The translations under genes were made by a program, and so were the position numbers. Below, piece after piece: positions 40,121 through 48,317 of a stretch of DNA of 64,000 nt. Source of the DNA: Dehalococcoidales bacterium (GTDB lineage Bacteria; Chloroflexota; Dehalococcoidia; Dehalococcoidales; UBA2162); assembly GCA_030690265.1 (NCBI GenBank), contig JAUYHA010000155.1, forward strand, positions 1-64,000, given 5' to 3'. Within the stretch, counting starts at the first letter, position 1. The number at the start of each line of letters is the position of its first letter. The notes beneath the pieces were generated by a model. That model worked only from the letters and a program-made list of their open reading frames with translations. It was not told the DNA's origin and did not search any database.

Positions 40121-41105
40121 TTAGAAAAGTTAACAAATAACCTAGCAGAGCACAGATTGGAATAGTTATTATCCAGGCGGCGGCTATGGTTCTGCCCACT
40201 CCCCAGCGCACTGCCGAAAAACGCTTGGTCGACCCGGTTCCCATAATGGCTCCGGTAATGCAATGAGTAGTGCTCACCGGTATCCCTAACTGTGATGCCA
40301 CTTCAATAACCAGGGCACCGGCAGTTTCTGCGGAAAAACCGTCTACGGGACGCAGGTTGGTAACTCTTACTCCCAGTGTCCTGATTACCCGCCACCCACC
40401 CCAGGCTGTCCCCAGCATCATGACCAGAGCCGGGACCACATAAACCCACCACGGCGGGCTGTCCCAGTAGCTCATCTGCCCGGAATAAACAACCAGGCCG
40501 AGCATAATAAGCCCCCGGGCATTCTGGGCGTCATTCCGACCGTGGCTGAAAGACATAAAGGCGGCGGAAAGAATCTGCAGCTTGCCGAAGATGCTCTCAA
40601 CCCGGTAGGGTGTAGACTTTCGCAGTATCCAGGCAAGTGCTGTCCTGATGACAAAACCACCAGCGAAACCCAGCACAGGAGCAATGACTATGGAAAGTAG
40701 CACCCCGGTGAGCTTGGGCCAGAGGATAGCTTCAAAGCCGGCAGTAGCTATACCGGCTCCGATAAGCCCGCCGATTAAGGAATGGGTAACGCTGAGGGGC
40801 AGCCCATAGCGAGTGGCTAGAAAGACCCAAAGTGCCCCCCCCAGAGCCCCAGCTACCACAGTCAGTTGGGTTATTTCTTCTGGAGAAACAATTCCCTTAC
40901 CCACTGTCCGGGCGACTTCCAGCCCGAGCATCGCCCCGGCAAAGTTGAAAAAGGCGGACATACCGAGGGCAGCGAGGGGAGATAATACCCGGGTGCTGAT
41001 TACAGTAGCGATAGCGTTAGCCGCATCATTCAAGCCATTACTGAAATCATAAATAAGGGCAACAGCTACTACCGCCAGGAAGAGAAACAAAGAGGACTCA
41101 GCCAT
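40104..41105 (-). CDS. pit: PiT-family phosphate transporter
   Basis: 333 residues, about ten membrane helices. The duplicated signature is visible: DFSNGLNDAANAIATVISTR near the N-terminus and SHGRNDAQNARG in the second half, with GIPVSTTHCITGAIMGTGST near the C-terminus. Low-affinity phosphate (metal-phosphate) uptake coupled to protons or sodium. It begins within the last bases of the DUF47 gene (8-base overlap at 41098), a classical pair. It overlaps gmk tail to tail by 17 bases. Confidence 0.93.
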   Translation of the reverse strand: MAESSLFLFLAVVAVALIYDFSNGLNDAANAIATVISTRVLSPLAALGMSAFFNFAGAMLGLEVARTVGKGIVSPEEITQLTVVAGALGGALWVFLATRYGLPLSVTHSLIGGLIGAGIATAGFEAILWPKLTGVLLSIVIAPVLGFAGGFVIRTALAWILRKSTPYRVESIFGKLQILSAAFMSFSHGRNDAQNARGLIMLGLVVYSGQMSYWDSPPWWVYVVPALVMMLGTAWGGWRVIRTLGVRVTNLRPVDGFSAETAGALVIEVASQLGIPVSTTHCITGAIMGTGSTKRFSAVRWGVGRTIAAAWIITIPICALLGYLLTFLINLAV

Positions 41106-41727
41106 GCTTGAGGGCTACCCCCTCCAGCACATCGGATACATCTTCACACCTATCAGTAGCGCTTTCCATCTGCTCGTAAATTTCGCGCCACTTGACAACC
41201 TCCAGAATGGGCATACTATCACAAAAAAGTTCAGCTATTGCTGAACGGTATATGTCATCGGCGGTATTCTCAAGACGGTTAATTTCCACACATTGCTCAA
41301 GCACCAGCTTCAACCTGGCACGGTGACGCAGTTTCGGCATTGCCTTTTCAATCTCTTCTGCCGACTGGACTATCGTCTCAGCCAGCTGTCTGGCTTTCTC
41401 AGTAGGCTGACTTATCTTATACATAAGCATCCCTTCAGCTGCAGCCTGGATAAAATCAATGACATCATCCAGGCTATGGGCAAGAAGGGCTATATCCTCT
41501 CTGTCAAAGGGGGTAACAAAGGTGCGGTGGGACAACTCCATTATTTGATGAATAATGGTGTCTCCCTCATGCTCTAGCTCACTTATTTCGCTTACTTTCT
41601 TTTCCACATCCTCCCATTTATCAAGCATCTCTTTCAACATATGAGCCGCTTTTACTATATTCCGGGAACCTGCCTCAAACAGCTCAAAAAACTTCTCCTC
41701 GTGGGGCATAAAGGAAAACCTGAACAC
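41098..41727 (-). CDS. PhoU-like regulator of phosphate transport (DUF47)
   Basis: About 209 residues, all helical, of the TIGR00153/DUF47 family that partners Pit transporters. Contains the E/D-rich metal-binding motifs ISELEHEGDTIIHQIMELSH and NRLENTADDIYRSAIAELF. I chose GTG 41727 (VFRFSFMPHEEKFFELFE) because AAGGAGG lies seven bases upstream and homologues begin MFR...P.EEKFF; the longer frame to 41760 and ATG 41709 are less well supported. Operon with pit. Confidence 0.9.
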   Translation of the reverse strand: MFRFSFMPHEEKFFELFEAGSRNIVKAAHMLKEMLDKWEDVEKKVSEISELEHEGDTIIHQIMELSHRTFVTPFDREDIALLAHSLDDVIDFIQAAAEGMLMYKISQPTEKARQLAETIVQSAEEIEKAMPKLRHRARLKLVLEQCVEINRLENTADDIYRSAIAELFCDSMPILEVVKWREIYEQMESATDRCEDVSDVLEGVALKHG

Positions 41728-41926
41728 TCTAATCCTCCTTATTCCTTGGCCGGCTGACAACCAGGTGCAGAATAAAACCTCTATGATTATACACCTTCTT
41801 AAAGAAATGGAGAAGCCCGGTGACCCATCCTCAAAAGTCTTGTCCTCATAAAAATCACCTTCTACCTCAGCGTGACTCTTTTGTCCTCTTTCTTCCTGTC
41901 CATATCAATTTGAGGCCGTTTGGTAA

Positions 41927-42118
41927 TGTCATTCTGAAGGAGTCCTGCCGTTGCAGGAAGGAAGGCCGAAGAATCTGGGAAGGTGTAGAAGTCAAGACCC
42001 GAACCCTGACCCCGAGATTCTTCGCGGAGTTTACACTGAGCTCGTTCCGATTACCTGTAGCGAGGTTCGGTAACGAGTTATCGTCAGAGTGAACGTAGCG
42101 AATGTGCTCAGAACGACA
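41927..42118. repeat. Mosaic repeat family A, about 190-bp copy
   Basis: Ends TGTCATTCTGA / TCAGAACGACA. The interior has GAAGAATCTGG and its inverted partner GAGATTCTTCGCGGAG, then module CTCGTTCCGATT, CCTGTAGCGAGGTTCGGTAA and TCGTCAGAGTGAACG. It fills the gap 41761-42164, in which no gene is seen. Confidence 0.85.
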
Positions 42119-42147
42119 GAGAAATGTTACCGAGACTGGCATAACTA

Positions 42148-42156
42148 TGATATAAT
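42148..42156 (+). promoter_or_regulatory. Extended -10 promoter of rsfS
   Basis: TGATATAAT is TG-N-TATAAT, an extended -10 element. The -35 region is weak (TTACCG, 18-base spacer). Transcription would start near 42163, two bases before the GTG at 42165. Confidence 0.65.
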
Positions 42157-42164
42157 TTATTTTA

Positions 42165-42533
42165 GTGTTAACTGCGGAGGCTCAAGCTCTGGAAGCGTCA
42201 GAGGTAGCACGTAAAGCAGTAGAAGCGGCCAGCGATAAGCAGGCCAGTGATATCGTCTTGCTCAATGTGCGGAGTATATGCAGCTTTGCCGATTATTTTG
42301 TCATCTGCAGTGCTGATAGTGAGAGGCAGATGAAAGCCATCTACGAGGAAATTGAGCAGGACCTCAAGAAAGATGGAGTTCTACCCCACCACCATGAGGG
42401 GACGGCGGATTCGGGTTGGCTATTAATTGATTTTGGAGATGTTATCATCCACATTTTTGCTCCTCCCGAACGGGAATACTACCAGCTGGATGAACTCTGG
42501 GGCAAAGCTACCCCGATGCTCCGGATTCAGTAG
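42165..42533 (+). CDS. rsfS: Ribosomal silencing factor RsfS
   Basis: 122 residues. Binds L14 and blocks subunit joining in starvation. The family core ASDIVLLNVRSICSFADYFV, ICSADSERQMKAI and ADSGWLLIDFGDVIIHIFAP and EYYQLDELWG is complete. The GTG at 42165 is so close to the -10 box that the mRNA would be nearly leaderless. A GGAGG at 42176-42180 lies eight bases before a CTG (LEASEVARKAVEA), which could be the true start. Overlaps ndk tail to tail by seven bases. Confidence 0.9.
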   Translation: MLTAEAQALEASEVARKAVEAASDKQASDIVLLNVRSICSFADYFVICSADSERQMKAIYEEIEQDLKKDGVLPHHHEGTADSGWLLIDFGDVIIHIFAPPEREYYQLDELWGKATPMLRIQ

Positions 42534-42946
42534 TCAAAGATTTCGTCTCCGGCAAAGTAGAGCTTGATTTCTTTTTCGGCGGTCTCAACGGAATCAGAGC
42601 CGTGGACCGCATTTTGTTGAATATCCAGACCAAAATCTTTCCGGATAGTCCCTGCCTCTGCCCGGGCGGGGTCAGTTGCCCCCATTATCTTTCTGATTCT
42701 TTCTACGGCTTTCTCCCCTTCAAGAACGGCAGCAACAACGGGTGTAGAAGTAATATATTTTATTAAGTCATTAAAAAAGGGCTTCCCGGCATGAACAGCA
42801 TAATGCCGCTCAGCCAGGTCTCTATCAATATGAAGCATTTTGAGAGCCGCCAGCCTCAACCCCTCCTGCTGAAATCGGCTCAAGATAGTACCAGCCAACT
42901 CCCTTTGCATGGCATCAGGTTTAATAAGAACCAAAGACCTTTCCAT
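42527..42946 (-). CDS. ndk: Nucleoside diphosphate kinase
   Basis: 139 residues, full length. RSLVLIKPDAMQRELAGTIL opens the fold, the Kpn-loop region is present, and the active-site His is in QNAVHGSDSVETAEKEI. It balances nucleoside triphosphates by transferring phosphate via phospho-His. Single gene: its promoter region overlaps the family B palindrome at 42979. The stop overlaps the rsfS stop. Confidence 0.96.
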   Translation of the reverse strand: MERSLVLIKPDAMQRELAGTILSRFQQEGLRLAALKMLHIDRDLAERHYAVHAGKPFFNDLIKYITSTPVVAAVLEGEKAVERIRKIMGATDPARAEAGTIRKDFGLDIQQNAVHGSDSVETAEKEIKLYFAGDEIFDY

Positions 42947-42978
42947 ATTCCTCCTTTTTCAAACTAAGACCGTTTAAT

Positions 42979-43079
42979 TGTCATTGCGAGGAGTCCTTCC
43001 TTTAGAAGGATGACGAAGCAATCTATATGAATAATCTGTATAGGTCGCCACGTCCTTCTAAGAAAGACTCGCAATGACA
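42979..43079. repeat. Family B palindromic repeat, complete copy
   Basis: 101 bp with perfect 12-bp ends TGTCATTGCGAG / CTCGCAATGACA. Inside are CCTTCCTTTAGAAGG and GCAATCTATATGAATAATC, which recur in the copies at 48039 and 55109. It lies between the ndk start and the tsaB stop. Confidence 0.88.
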
Positions 43080-43116
43080 CACGTTGAATTACTAAACAGC
43101 CTTCAAATAGCTTTTT

Positions 43117-43803
43117 CTACTTTTTACCAGGTCCGGGTCTGGTAATCGATGGCCCCCGGAAATACAGCGGCTGTAAAGTAGCCTGGTTATCATAGTCACC
43201 GGCTTCCAGCCGTTTTAGCCCCAGCTCAGCCAGAAAACCGGCCCTTCTCAAGCCGGTAACCGGAGATGTGATTATTGCTTTGTCTTTAAGCCCGGCTTTT
43301 AACTTATCAGCTATCGAGGAGACAAATTCACCACAGAAGATGGTTCTTGTAGTTATCTCAGAGCAGAGAACATCAATGGTGGTCAGGTGCTCAGCCGTAA
43401 GCTGAAGCCAGCGTTCACCTTTTTTCTGGTATACAGCCGTGGCAATCTCTTCCCTGCCGGCATTAAAAATGGGACATACAGGCAAGCCCGCCTCAGCATA
43501 CTGATATGCCTCCGCTTCGAGGGTGCTGATACCGGCTAACGGAATACCCAGGCTAAAGGCAAGCCCCTTGGCAGTACTGATTCCTACTCGCAGCCCGTTG
43601 TAACTCCCCGGCCCTTTAGCCACGATAATGCCCTCGGCTGATTTTAGATTCAAACCAGCCTGCTCCAGCAGATGAGCCAGGCTGGGCAACAGCTGGATGG
43701 TATGGTTCTGCCCGCAGCGCCAGGTCAGTTCAGCCATCACCTTGCCATCCTGTATCAGAGCCAGGCTGGCAATATCAGTGGAAGTATCTATCGCCACTTG
43801 CAT
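43117..43803 (-). CDS. tsaB: tRNA threonylcarbamoyladenosine biosynthesis protein TsaB
   Basis: 228 residues, the short inactive relative of TsaD that activates it. MQVAIDTSTDIASLALIQDG and IIVAKGPGSYNGLRVGIST and GLAFSLGIPLAGISTLEA are the family marks (usual form GPGSFTGLRIG). C-terminal domain shorter and variable. Its start overlaps the 3' end of tsaE by 16 bases. Needed for the t6A modification of ANN-decoding tRNAs. Confidence 0.93.
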   Translation of the reverse strand: MQVAIDTSTDIASLALIQDGKVMAELTWRCGQNHTIQLLPSLAHLLEQAGLNLKSAEGIIVAKGPGSYNGLRVGISTAKGLAFSLGIPLAGISTLEAEAYQYAEAGLPVCPIFNAGREEIATAVYQKKGERWLQLTAEHLTTIDVLCSEITTRTIFCGEFVSSIADKLKAGLKDKAIITSPVTGLRRAGFLAELGLKRLEAGDYDNQATLQPLYFRGPSITRPGPGKK

Positions 43804-44270
43804 TTTTTAATCCCACCCAGTGCGGCGGCCAGTTCCAGATAACGCTGACCGCTGGGCTCCATTTTAATATTACGCTCGGTTTCAGAAAGATAGCTTATCT
43901 TAATCATCAGGTGCTTCTCCGGCAATATTGTCAGTGCCTTGTCCGCCCACTCTACCACGCAGATTCCCTGTCCATAAAAATACTCGTCCAGACCCAAATC
44001 AGCAATCTCTTCCATATGGGCAAGCCGGTAAAGGTCAATATGGTACAAAGGCAGCCGTCCGTGGAGTTCTCTCATTATGACAAAGGAAGGACTCAAGGCA
44101 TATTCCTTTATCCCCAGCCCCCAGGCAATACCCTGGGTCAGGCAGGTCTTCCCCGCCCCCAGCTCTCCAACGAGAAGGAAAACATCACCGGCCAGGGCTA
44201 ACTCACCAATGCGCACCCCTAATGTCCGGGTTTGCTCCGGACTACGGCTGACCAACTCAAGACTAGCCAT
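43788..44270 (-). CDS. tsaE: tRNA threonylcarbamoyladenosine biosynthesis ATPase TsaE
   Basis: 160 residues. P-loop GELGAGKTCLTQGIAWGLGI, followed by SPSFVIMRELHG (usual SPTFTL) and the Walker B-like YHIDLYRLAHMEEI with the ICVVEWADKA motif. ATP hydrolysis resets the TsaBDE complex. It lies between thiL (4 bases upstream) and tsaB (overlapping) in a three-gene operon. The Thr of SPTF is Ser here, a mild change. Confidence 0.94.
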   Translation of the reverse strand: MASLELVSRSPEQTRTLGVRIGELALAGDVFLLVGELGAGKTCLTQGIAWGLGIKEYALSPSFVIMRELHGRLPLYHIDLYRLAHMEEIADLGLDEYFYGQGICVVEWADKALTILPEKHLMIKISYLSETERNIKMEPSGQRYLELAAALGGIKKCKWR

Positions 44271-44273
44271 AAT

Positions 44274-45281
44274 TTATTTCCCGGTGAAGTGTTCCCACCC
44301 TGTCTCAGGCAGGTCAACCGGATTTCCTTTCCCATCAACCAGGGTTATCTCCCCGGCCTTGCCCGTAACTTCACCAATCACCGTCACCGGGCAGGAGACA
44401 GCTTTCCTCACCCGGTCAATAACCTCACTGCTGGCGGTGAACAAGAGCTCATAGTCCTCTCCTCCCGATAGCGCCAGCTCAAGAGCTCTATCACCAAAAT
44501 TATCCTTAACCGCAGGCTGAACAGGTACTCTATTGATTTCTACCCGGGCTCCAACCTTACTCGCCTGACAGATATGACGCAGGTCTGAGAGCAGTCCATC
44601 GCTGATATCAATGGCTGAGCGCACCCCGTGTTCTACCAGCATCCGCCCTTCCACTATCCGGGGATAGGGCTGAAGAAAAGCTTTTTTCAAACCAGCCGCA
44701 GCTTCAGCCGTAAAAGAGAGATTTTTGGTGAGCATTTCCAGCCCGGCAGCAGAAGCGCCCAGATAGCCGGTAACCGCTATCTCCTCACCGACTTTAGCTG
44801 CCGAACGGGTGAGGATATATTCCTCACTTCCGGTGCTGCCCAAAACGACAATATCGATACTCACCAGGGGAGAACTGCTCATATTGCCCCCGATAATAGC
44901 TACTTCAAACTGCTGCCCCAGTTTAATCATTCCTCTATAAAGGGCAGTAACATCTTCTACCTCGGTATTGCCAGGCAAGGATAAAGACACCAGAGCATAA
45001 CAAGGTAAGCCGCCCATAGCCGCAATATCACTCAGGTTGACCGCCATCGCCTTCCACCCCAGTTCCTCCCAGGAAGTTGTTTCCAGGGTAAAGTGAACAC
45101 CCTGAACCAGCGAATCAAGAGTAGCCAGTTGAATTGAAGTATCACCCCGCCAGGCGGCAGCATCGTCACCCATACCAAGAATCAGCTCCTGCCAGGCGGC
45201 TGTCTCTTTGTCCTGAGCCTGATAAACTATCCCGCTAAGGAGGTCAATCAGCCCGAACTCACCCAGTTCTGAAACCTTCAT
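44274..45281 (-). CDS. thiL: Thiamine-monophosphate kinase ThiL
   Basis: 335 residues. Phosphorylates thiamine phosphate to the active diphosphate. GMGDDAAAW (metal-binding Asp), LDSLVQGVHFTLETTSWEEL with GWKAMAVNLSDIAAMGG, IGGNMSSSPL, and the C-terminal ALSGGEDYELLFTA are typical of the AIR-synthase-like fold. First gene of thiL-tsaE-tsaB. The start is only eight bases after the -10 box, so the leader is almost absent. Confidence 0.95.
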   Translation of the reverse strand: MKVSELGEFGLIDLLSGIVYQAQDKETAAWQELILGMGDDAAAWRGDTSIQLATLDSLVQGVHFTLETTSWEELGWKAMAVNLSDIAAMGGLPCYALVSLSLPGNTEVEDVTALYRGMIKLGQQFEVAIIGGNMSSSPLVSIDIVVLGSTGSEEYILTRSAAKVGEEIAVTGYLGASAAGLEMLTKNLSFTAEAAAGLKKAFLQPYPRIVEGRMLVEHGVRSAIDISDGLLSDLRHICQASKVGARVEINRVPVQPAVKDNFGDRALELALSGGEDYELLFTASSEVIDRVRKAVSCPVTVIGEVTGKAGEITLVDGKGNPVDLPETGWEHFTGK

Positions 45282-45289
45282 ACGGAAAA

Positions 45290-45318
45290 ATTATAGCACG
45301 AAGCCAGCTCAGGGTCTA
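45290..45318 (-). promoter_or_regulatory. Promoter of thiL-tsaE-tsaB
   Basis: Minus strand TAGACC (45313-45318), 17-base spacer, TATAAT (45290-45295) preceded by TGC, an extended -10. The first base of transcription would lie a few bases before the ATG at 45281. Confidence 0.65.
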
Positions 45319-45328
45319 AAGCAAAAAC

Positions 45329-45357
45329 AAAGAGCCGAGGCTAAGCCTCGGCTCTTT
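45329..45357 (-). terminator. Rho-independent terminator
   Basis: Perfect 13-bp stem AAAGAGCCGAGGC / GCCTCGGCTCTTT with a three-base loop; on the minus strand the stem is followed by GTTTTTGC. It ends the zinc-ribbon gene at 45436 and insulates thiL. Confidence 0.85.
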
Positions 45358-45435
45358 GCCTTCTTCCACCCAACCTTACCTGACTTTAATATCGATATGC
45401 CTGACTTCGGCTTCTTCAGCCTCGGGGAGCCGCAA

Positions 45436-45633
45436 TTATTTACTCTTTACTTTCTTTGCCTTCCCGGCACGGTCTCCTCCTCCGGATAAGACCGGCTCTT
45501 TAAACTCAACCAGCGATTTTAACTCAATCCGATAAGAACACTGGAGACACTGCTCAAACCAGCCATCCATATCACAACTAACATAAAAATCACCCCCGCA
45601 GCGGGGGCAACCCTTTAATCTCCACATTACCAT
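45436..45633 (-). CDS. Small zinc-ribbon protein
   Basis: 65 residues with CPRC (about 9/12) and CLQC (about 30/33) and an intervening FYVSCDMDGWFEQ, a compact zinc ribbon. The C-terminal tail is Lys-rich (GKAKKVKSK), which would favour RNA or DNA binding. A terminator lies 79 bases downstream. Start: ATG 45633 (MVMWRLKGC) or the second ATG two codons in; GGAGGTAGAG lies upstream. Unknown function. The gap 45634-45821 shows nothing else. Confidence 0.6.
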   Translation of the reverse strand: MVMWRLKGCPRCGGDFYVSCDMDGWFEQCLQCSYRIELKSLVEFKEPVLSGGGDRAGKAKKVKSK

Positions 45634-45821
45634 CTCTACCTCCCCCTTTCCGACCTAAACATTCTTCAATGGTTATTTTATACAGGGAAAATAGCTCTGT
45701 CTGTGATTTTTGTCGCATTACTAGGGATGATAAAGAAAGGATTTTGGAGAATGGTTATAATGAGGATATAAAAAGTCCAAAAGTATAAACAGCGATAAAC
45801 CAATCGGTAAACGGGCTTTCG

Positions 45822-46034
45822 CTACATCTTTATTTCTTCGCTAACTATTTCAAAGGGGCAGGTTATAGCTCCAGTCGGGCAGACGATTTCACACTGTAGA
45901 CACCAGCCACATCCTTCCGTAGCAACGACCATTATGAAACCGTCAACCAGCACCAGGGCACCACATGAACAGACATTGATACACAGTCCACATCCATCAC
46001 ACTTCCCCGGTTCTACCACTGGCATTTCAACCAC
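45822..46034 (-). CDS. 2[4Fe-4S] ferredoxin-like protein
   Basis: 70 residues with two cluster motifs: CDGCGLCINVC (about 13-23) and CGWCLQCEIVCP (about 42-53), both CxxCxxC followed by C. The last Cys of the first motif is followed by Ser-Cys, not Pro. It would pass low-potential electrons in the cytoplasm. It lies downstream of the Crp/Fnr-type regulator on the same strand (69-base gap). Partner enzyme unknown. Confidence 0.85.
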   Translation of the reverse strand: MVEMPVVEPGKCDGCGLCINVCSCGALVLVDGFIMVVATEGCGWCLQCEIVCPTGAITCPFEIVSEEIKM

Positions 46035-46103
46035 ACCCTTGCCTCCGTTTCCTTACATAGTTAATTTAAGTTAGAAAAATAGTCTTTGTATGTAACTTTT
46101 GTC

Positions 46104-46775
46104 TCAAAGAGACGAGTCTATCATTTCTTTGAGAGCCTCTTTATTTGTAATCACAATGCGATGGCGGTCCATTCTAATCATTCCCTCATCTTCAAGAGCC
46201 TTAAGTGACCTGCCGACTACCTCACGGGCAGTACCGGCCATAGCTGCCATATTCTGCTGGGTAAGTTTCTGCCCGGGGTTAGTACCGTCGCCGGCATGCT
46301 CCACCAATATTCGGGCCACCCTGCCGATAACATGCCTGAAGGACAGGTCTTCGACCAGTGAAACCAGATTACGCACCTGCCCTGCCAGCACCTTAATAAC
46401 ATTAAGAGCTACCTGCGGGTAAGTCTGAAGGAGAGCTTTCAGATTGCTCTTCTTCAGCTCATAAAGAACCACCTCTCCCATAGCCTGGGCGCTGGCTGGA
46501 TTCAGGCCATCGTCAAAGATTGGGACATCATTAAATGATTCTCCCGGACGCACAATACTCAGAATTTGCTCCTTGCCTCCGGCTGATGTCTTAAACACCT
46601 TCACCGCGCCGGAGACGACAAGAAACAGACCTTCAGCCGGCTCGTCCTCATACAGAATTATCTCTCCCCGCTCAACCTTCCTCTCGGAGACGAGCTGGCT
46701 GATTGATTCAAGCTCGGCAGAACTCAAGCCGTTAAAGTAGGGTATAGACTGCAGAAACTCGGCATCAACAACCAT
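46104..46775 (-). CDS. Crp/Fnr-family transcription regulator
   Basis: 223 residues: cyclic-nucleotide-binding-type beta barrel (about 10-120, IILYEDEPAEGLFLVVSGAV and RPGESFNDV), dimer helix, and an HTH_Crp domain (LTQQNMAAMAGTAREVVGRS, recognition helix). The cAMP-binding Arg-Ser pair is not evident (DVPIFDDGLNPASAQA) and there is no N-terminal Cys cluster, so it is neither classical CRP nor FNR. It may sense another small molecule or redox state. It precedes the ferredoxin gene. Confidence 0.9.
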   Translation of the reverse strand: MVVDAEFLQSIPYFNGLSSAELESISQLVSERKVERGEIILYEDEPAEGLFLVVSGAVKVFKTSAGGKEQILSIVRPGESFNDVPIFDDGLNPASAQAMGEVVLYELKKSNLKALLQTYPQVALNVIKVLAGQVRNLVSLVEDLSFRHVIGRVARILVEHAGDGTNPGQKLTQQNMAAMAGTAREVVGRSLKALEDEGMIRMDRHRIVITNKEALKEMIDSSL

Positions 46776-46899
46776 TTCTAATGCCTCTTATTCATATCAT
46801 AACCAGAGCTACACAGGCTAATTTATTCTAGCACGACTCTTCCCAATTATTCCACTAAGAGATTGCCGAAAAAGAGGTAAAGGATACCTCCTTTCGGGG

Positions 46900-46947
46900 G
46901 TCTGGGGGTGTCCCCCAGACATAAAATCCCCCAAAACTGGGGGATTT
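46900..46947. repeat. Two adjacent perfect stem-loops
   Basis: GTCTGGGGG / CCCCCAGAC (46900-46920, three-base loop) and AAATCCCCC / GGGGGATTT (46924-46947, six-base loop), followed by more G-runs. They sit in the gap between the divergent crp and cation-efflux genes, too far from either to be simple terminators. Confidence 0.8.
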
Positions 46948-47054
46948 AGGGGGTTCAAAATGACTATTTCAGCAGTCTGACTAAGACTAATTGTTTGCCT
47001 TACACCTCAACATCAGGTAATATAAATATATAAATGAGGCTGGTGATTTAGAAG

Positions 47055-48008
47055 ATGATTGAGCATAGCCACGAAGCCGAGCACCAAAATGCTGCGGGTA
47101 AAAACCGATTGAAGATTACCCTTGCTATCGTAGTTATCATCATGGTGGCTGAAATAATAGGTGGCATTCTTAGCAACAGCCTGGCTTTACTTAGTGATGC
47201 CGGGCATATGCTCGTCGATGCTCTAGCTCTAGGGCTGAGCCTGTTTGCCCTGACCATAGCGGCAAAACCGGCAACAGAAAGCAAGACCTATGGTTACCAC
47301 CGAGTGGAAATCATGGCGGCTCTGGCTAATGGTGTCACCCTGGTTGTAGTTGCTGCCTATATTTTCTATGAAGCCTATCAGAGATTCCTGGAACCGCCTG
47401 AAGTTAAGGCTCCACTTATGCTATTAATAGCTACCATCGGCCTGGTGGCCAATCTCGCCGGAGTATTGCTGCTGAGAAAAGACAGCCACAGAAACCTTAA
47501 TATCAAAGGCGCCTTCTGGCACATTCTCGGCGACACCGTATCTTCAGTGGGTGTGATTATCGGCGGTATCATCATCTCAGTTACCGGCCTGGGTATTGTC
47601 GACCCCATCATCGCTGTTATTATCGGCTTCATTGTCCTCTGGGGGGCGGTGCGGCTGGTCAAAGAATCAGGGGATATTCTCCTGGAAGCGGCACCCAAGC
47701 ATATCCCGGTTGACGAGGTTACCAAAATGCTCAAGGGTATTCCCGGAGTAAAAGAGGTTCACGACATTCATATCTGGACTATCACTTCAGGCATATACGC
47801 CATGAGTGCCCATCTGATTATTGAGGACCAGAGCGTCAGTGGCAGCGCTGAAATTGTGGACAAGGCGAACCGCAAATTGAGCCAGCAGTTCAACATCGCC
47901 CACACTACTTTCCAGCTGGAATGCGAGAGGTGTGAAAGCTGTCCACCAGGAACTGTCTGCAACATAACCAGACCGGAGGAACCCACCAGGCGGCTCCAGC
48001 AGATATAG
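47055..48008 (+). CDS. Cation diffusion facilitator (CzcD-like metal exporter)
   Basis: 317 residues with six membrane helices. The metal site is in SLALLSDAGHMLVDALALG (HxxxD), and the second in HILGDTVSSVGVIIGG (HxxxD), as in Zn/Cd/Co exporters. The C-terminal cytoplasmic domain has GVKEVHDIHIWTITSG and ends with a Cys-rich tail CERCESCPPGTVC. N-terminus has a His-rich HSHEAEHQN. It exports divalent metal using the proton gradient. Monocistronic; family A/B repeats follow at 48039. Confidence 0.93.
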   Translation: MIEHSHEAEHQNAAGKNRLKITLAIVVIIMVAEIIGGILSNSLALLSDAGHMLVDALALGLSLFALTIAAKPATESKTYGYHRVEIMAALANGVTLVVVAAYIFYEAYQRFLEPPEVKAPLMLLIATIGLVANLAGVLLLRKDSHRNLNIKGAFWHILGDTVSSVGVIIGGIIISVTGLGIVDPIIAVIIGFIVLWGAVRLVKESGDILLEAAPKHIPVDEVTKMLKGIPGVKEVHDIHIWTITSGIYAMSAHLIIEDQSVSGSAEIVDKANRKLSQQFNIAHTTFQLECERCESCPPGTVCNITRPEEPTRRLQQI

Positions 48009-48038
48009 GCAAACTCTACCCTTTTAACTGCCTACAAC

Positions 48039-48277
48039 TGTCATTGCGAGCGACTCGTTCCGACTTGCCTCGACTCGTTCCGATATGTCAGAGTGAACAA
48101 GCTCGGAGCAGGTTACCTGTAGCGAGGTTCGGTAACGAGTTATCGTCTTCAGACCGAGTTCAGACTTCAGGCCGAGCCTTCAGTCCGAGGACCGAGGTCA
48201 GAGTGAAAGCGTGGCAATCTCTATAGATTAATTCATATAGATTGCTTCGTCCTTCCAAGAAAGGGCTCGCACTGACA
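48039..48277. repeat. Family B palindrome interrupted by family A modules
   Basis: Ends TGTCATTGCGAG (48039) / CTCGCACTGACA (48266-48277) and the inner hairpin GCAATCTCTATAGATT...ATATAGATTGC belong to family B; between them lie family A modules CTCGTTCCGA, CCTGTAGCGAGGTTCGGTAA and GTCAGAGTGAA. It fills the gap 48009-48317; no gene seen. Confidence 0.85.
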
Positions 48278-48317
48278 AAGGAATTATTTAAACAATCTCT
48301 GCCAAACGACCTCTCAA

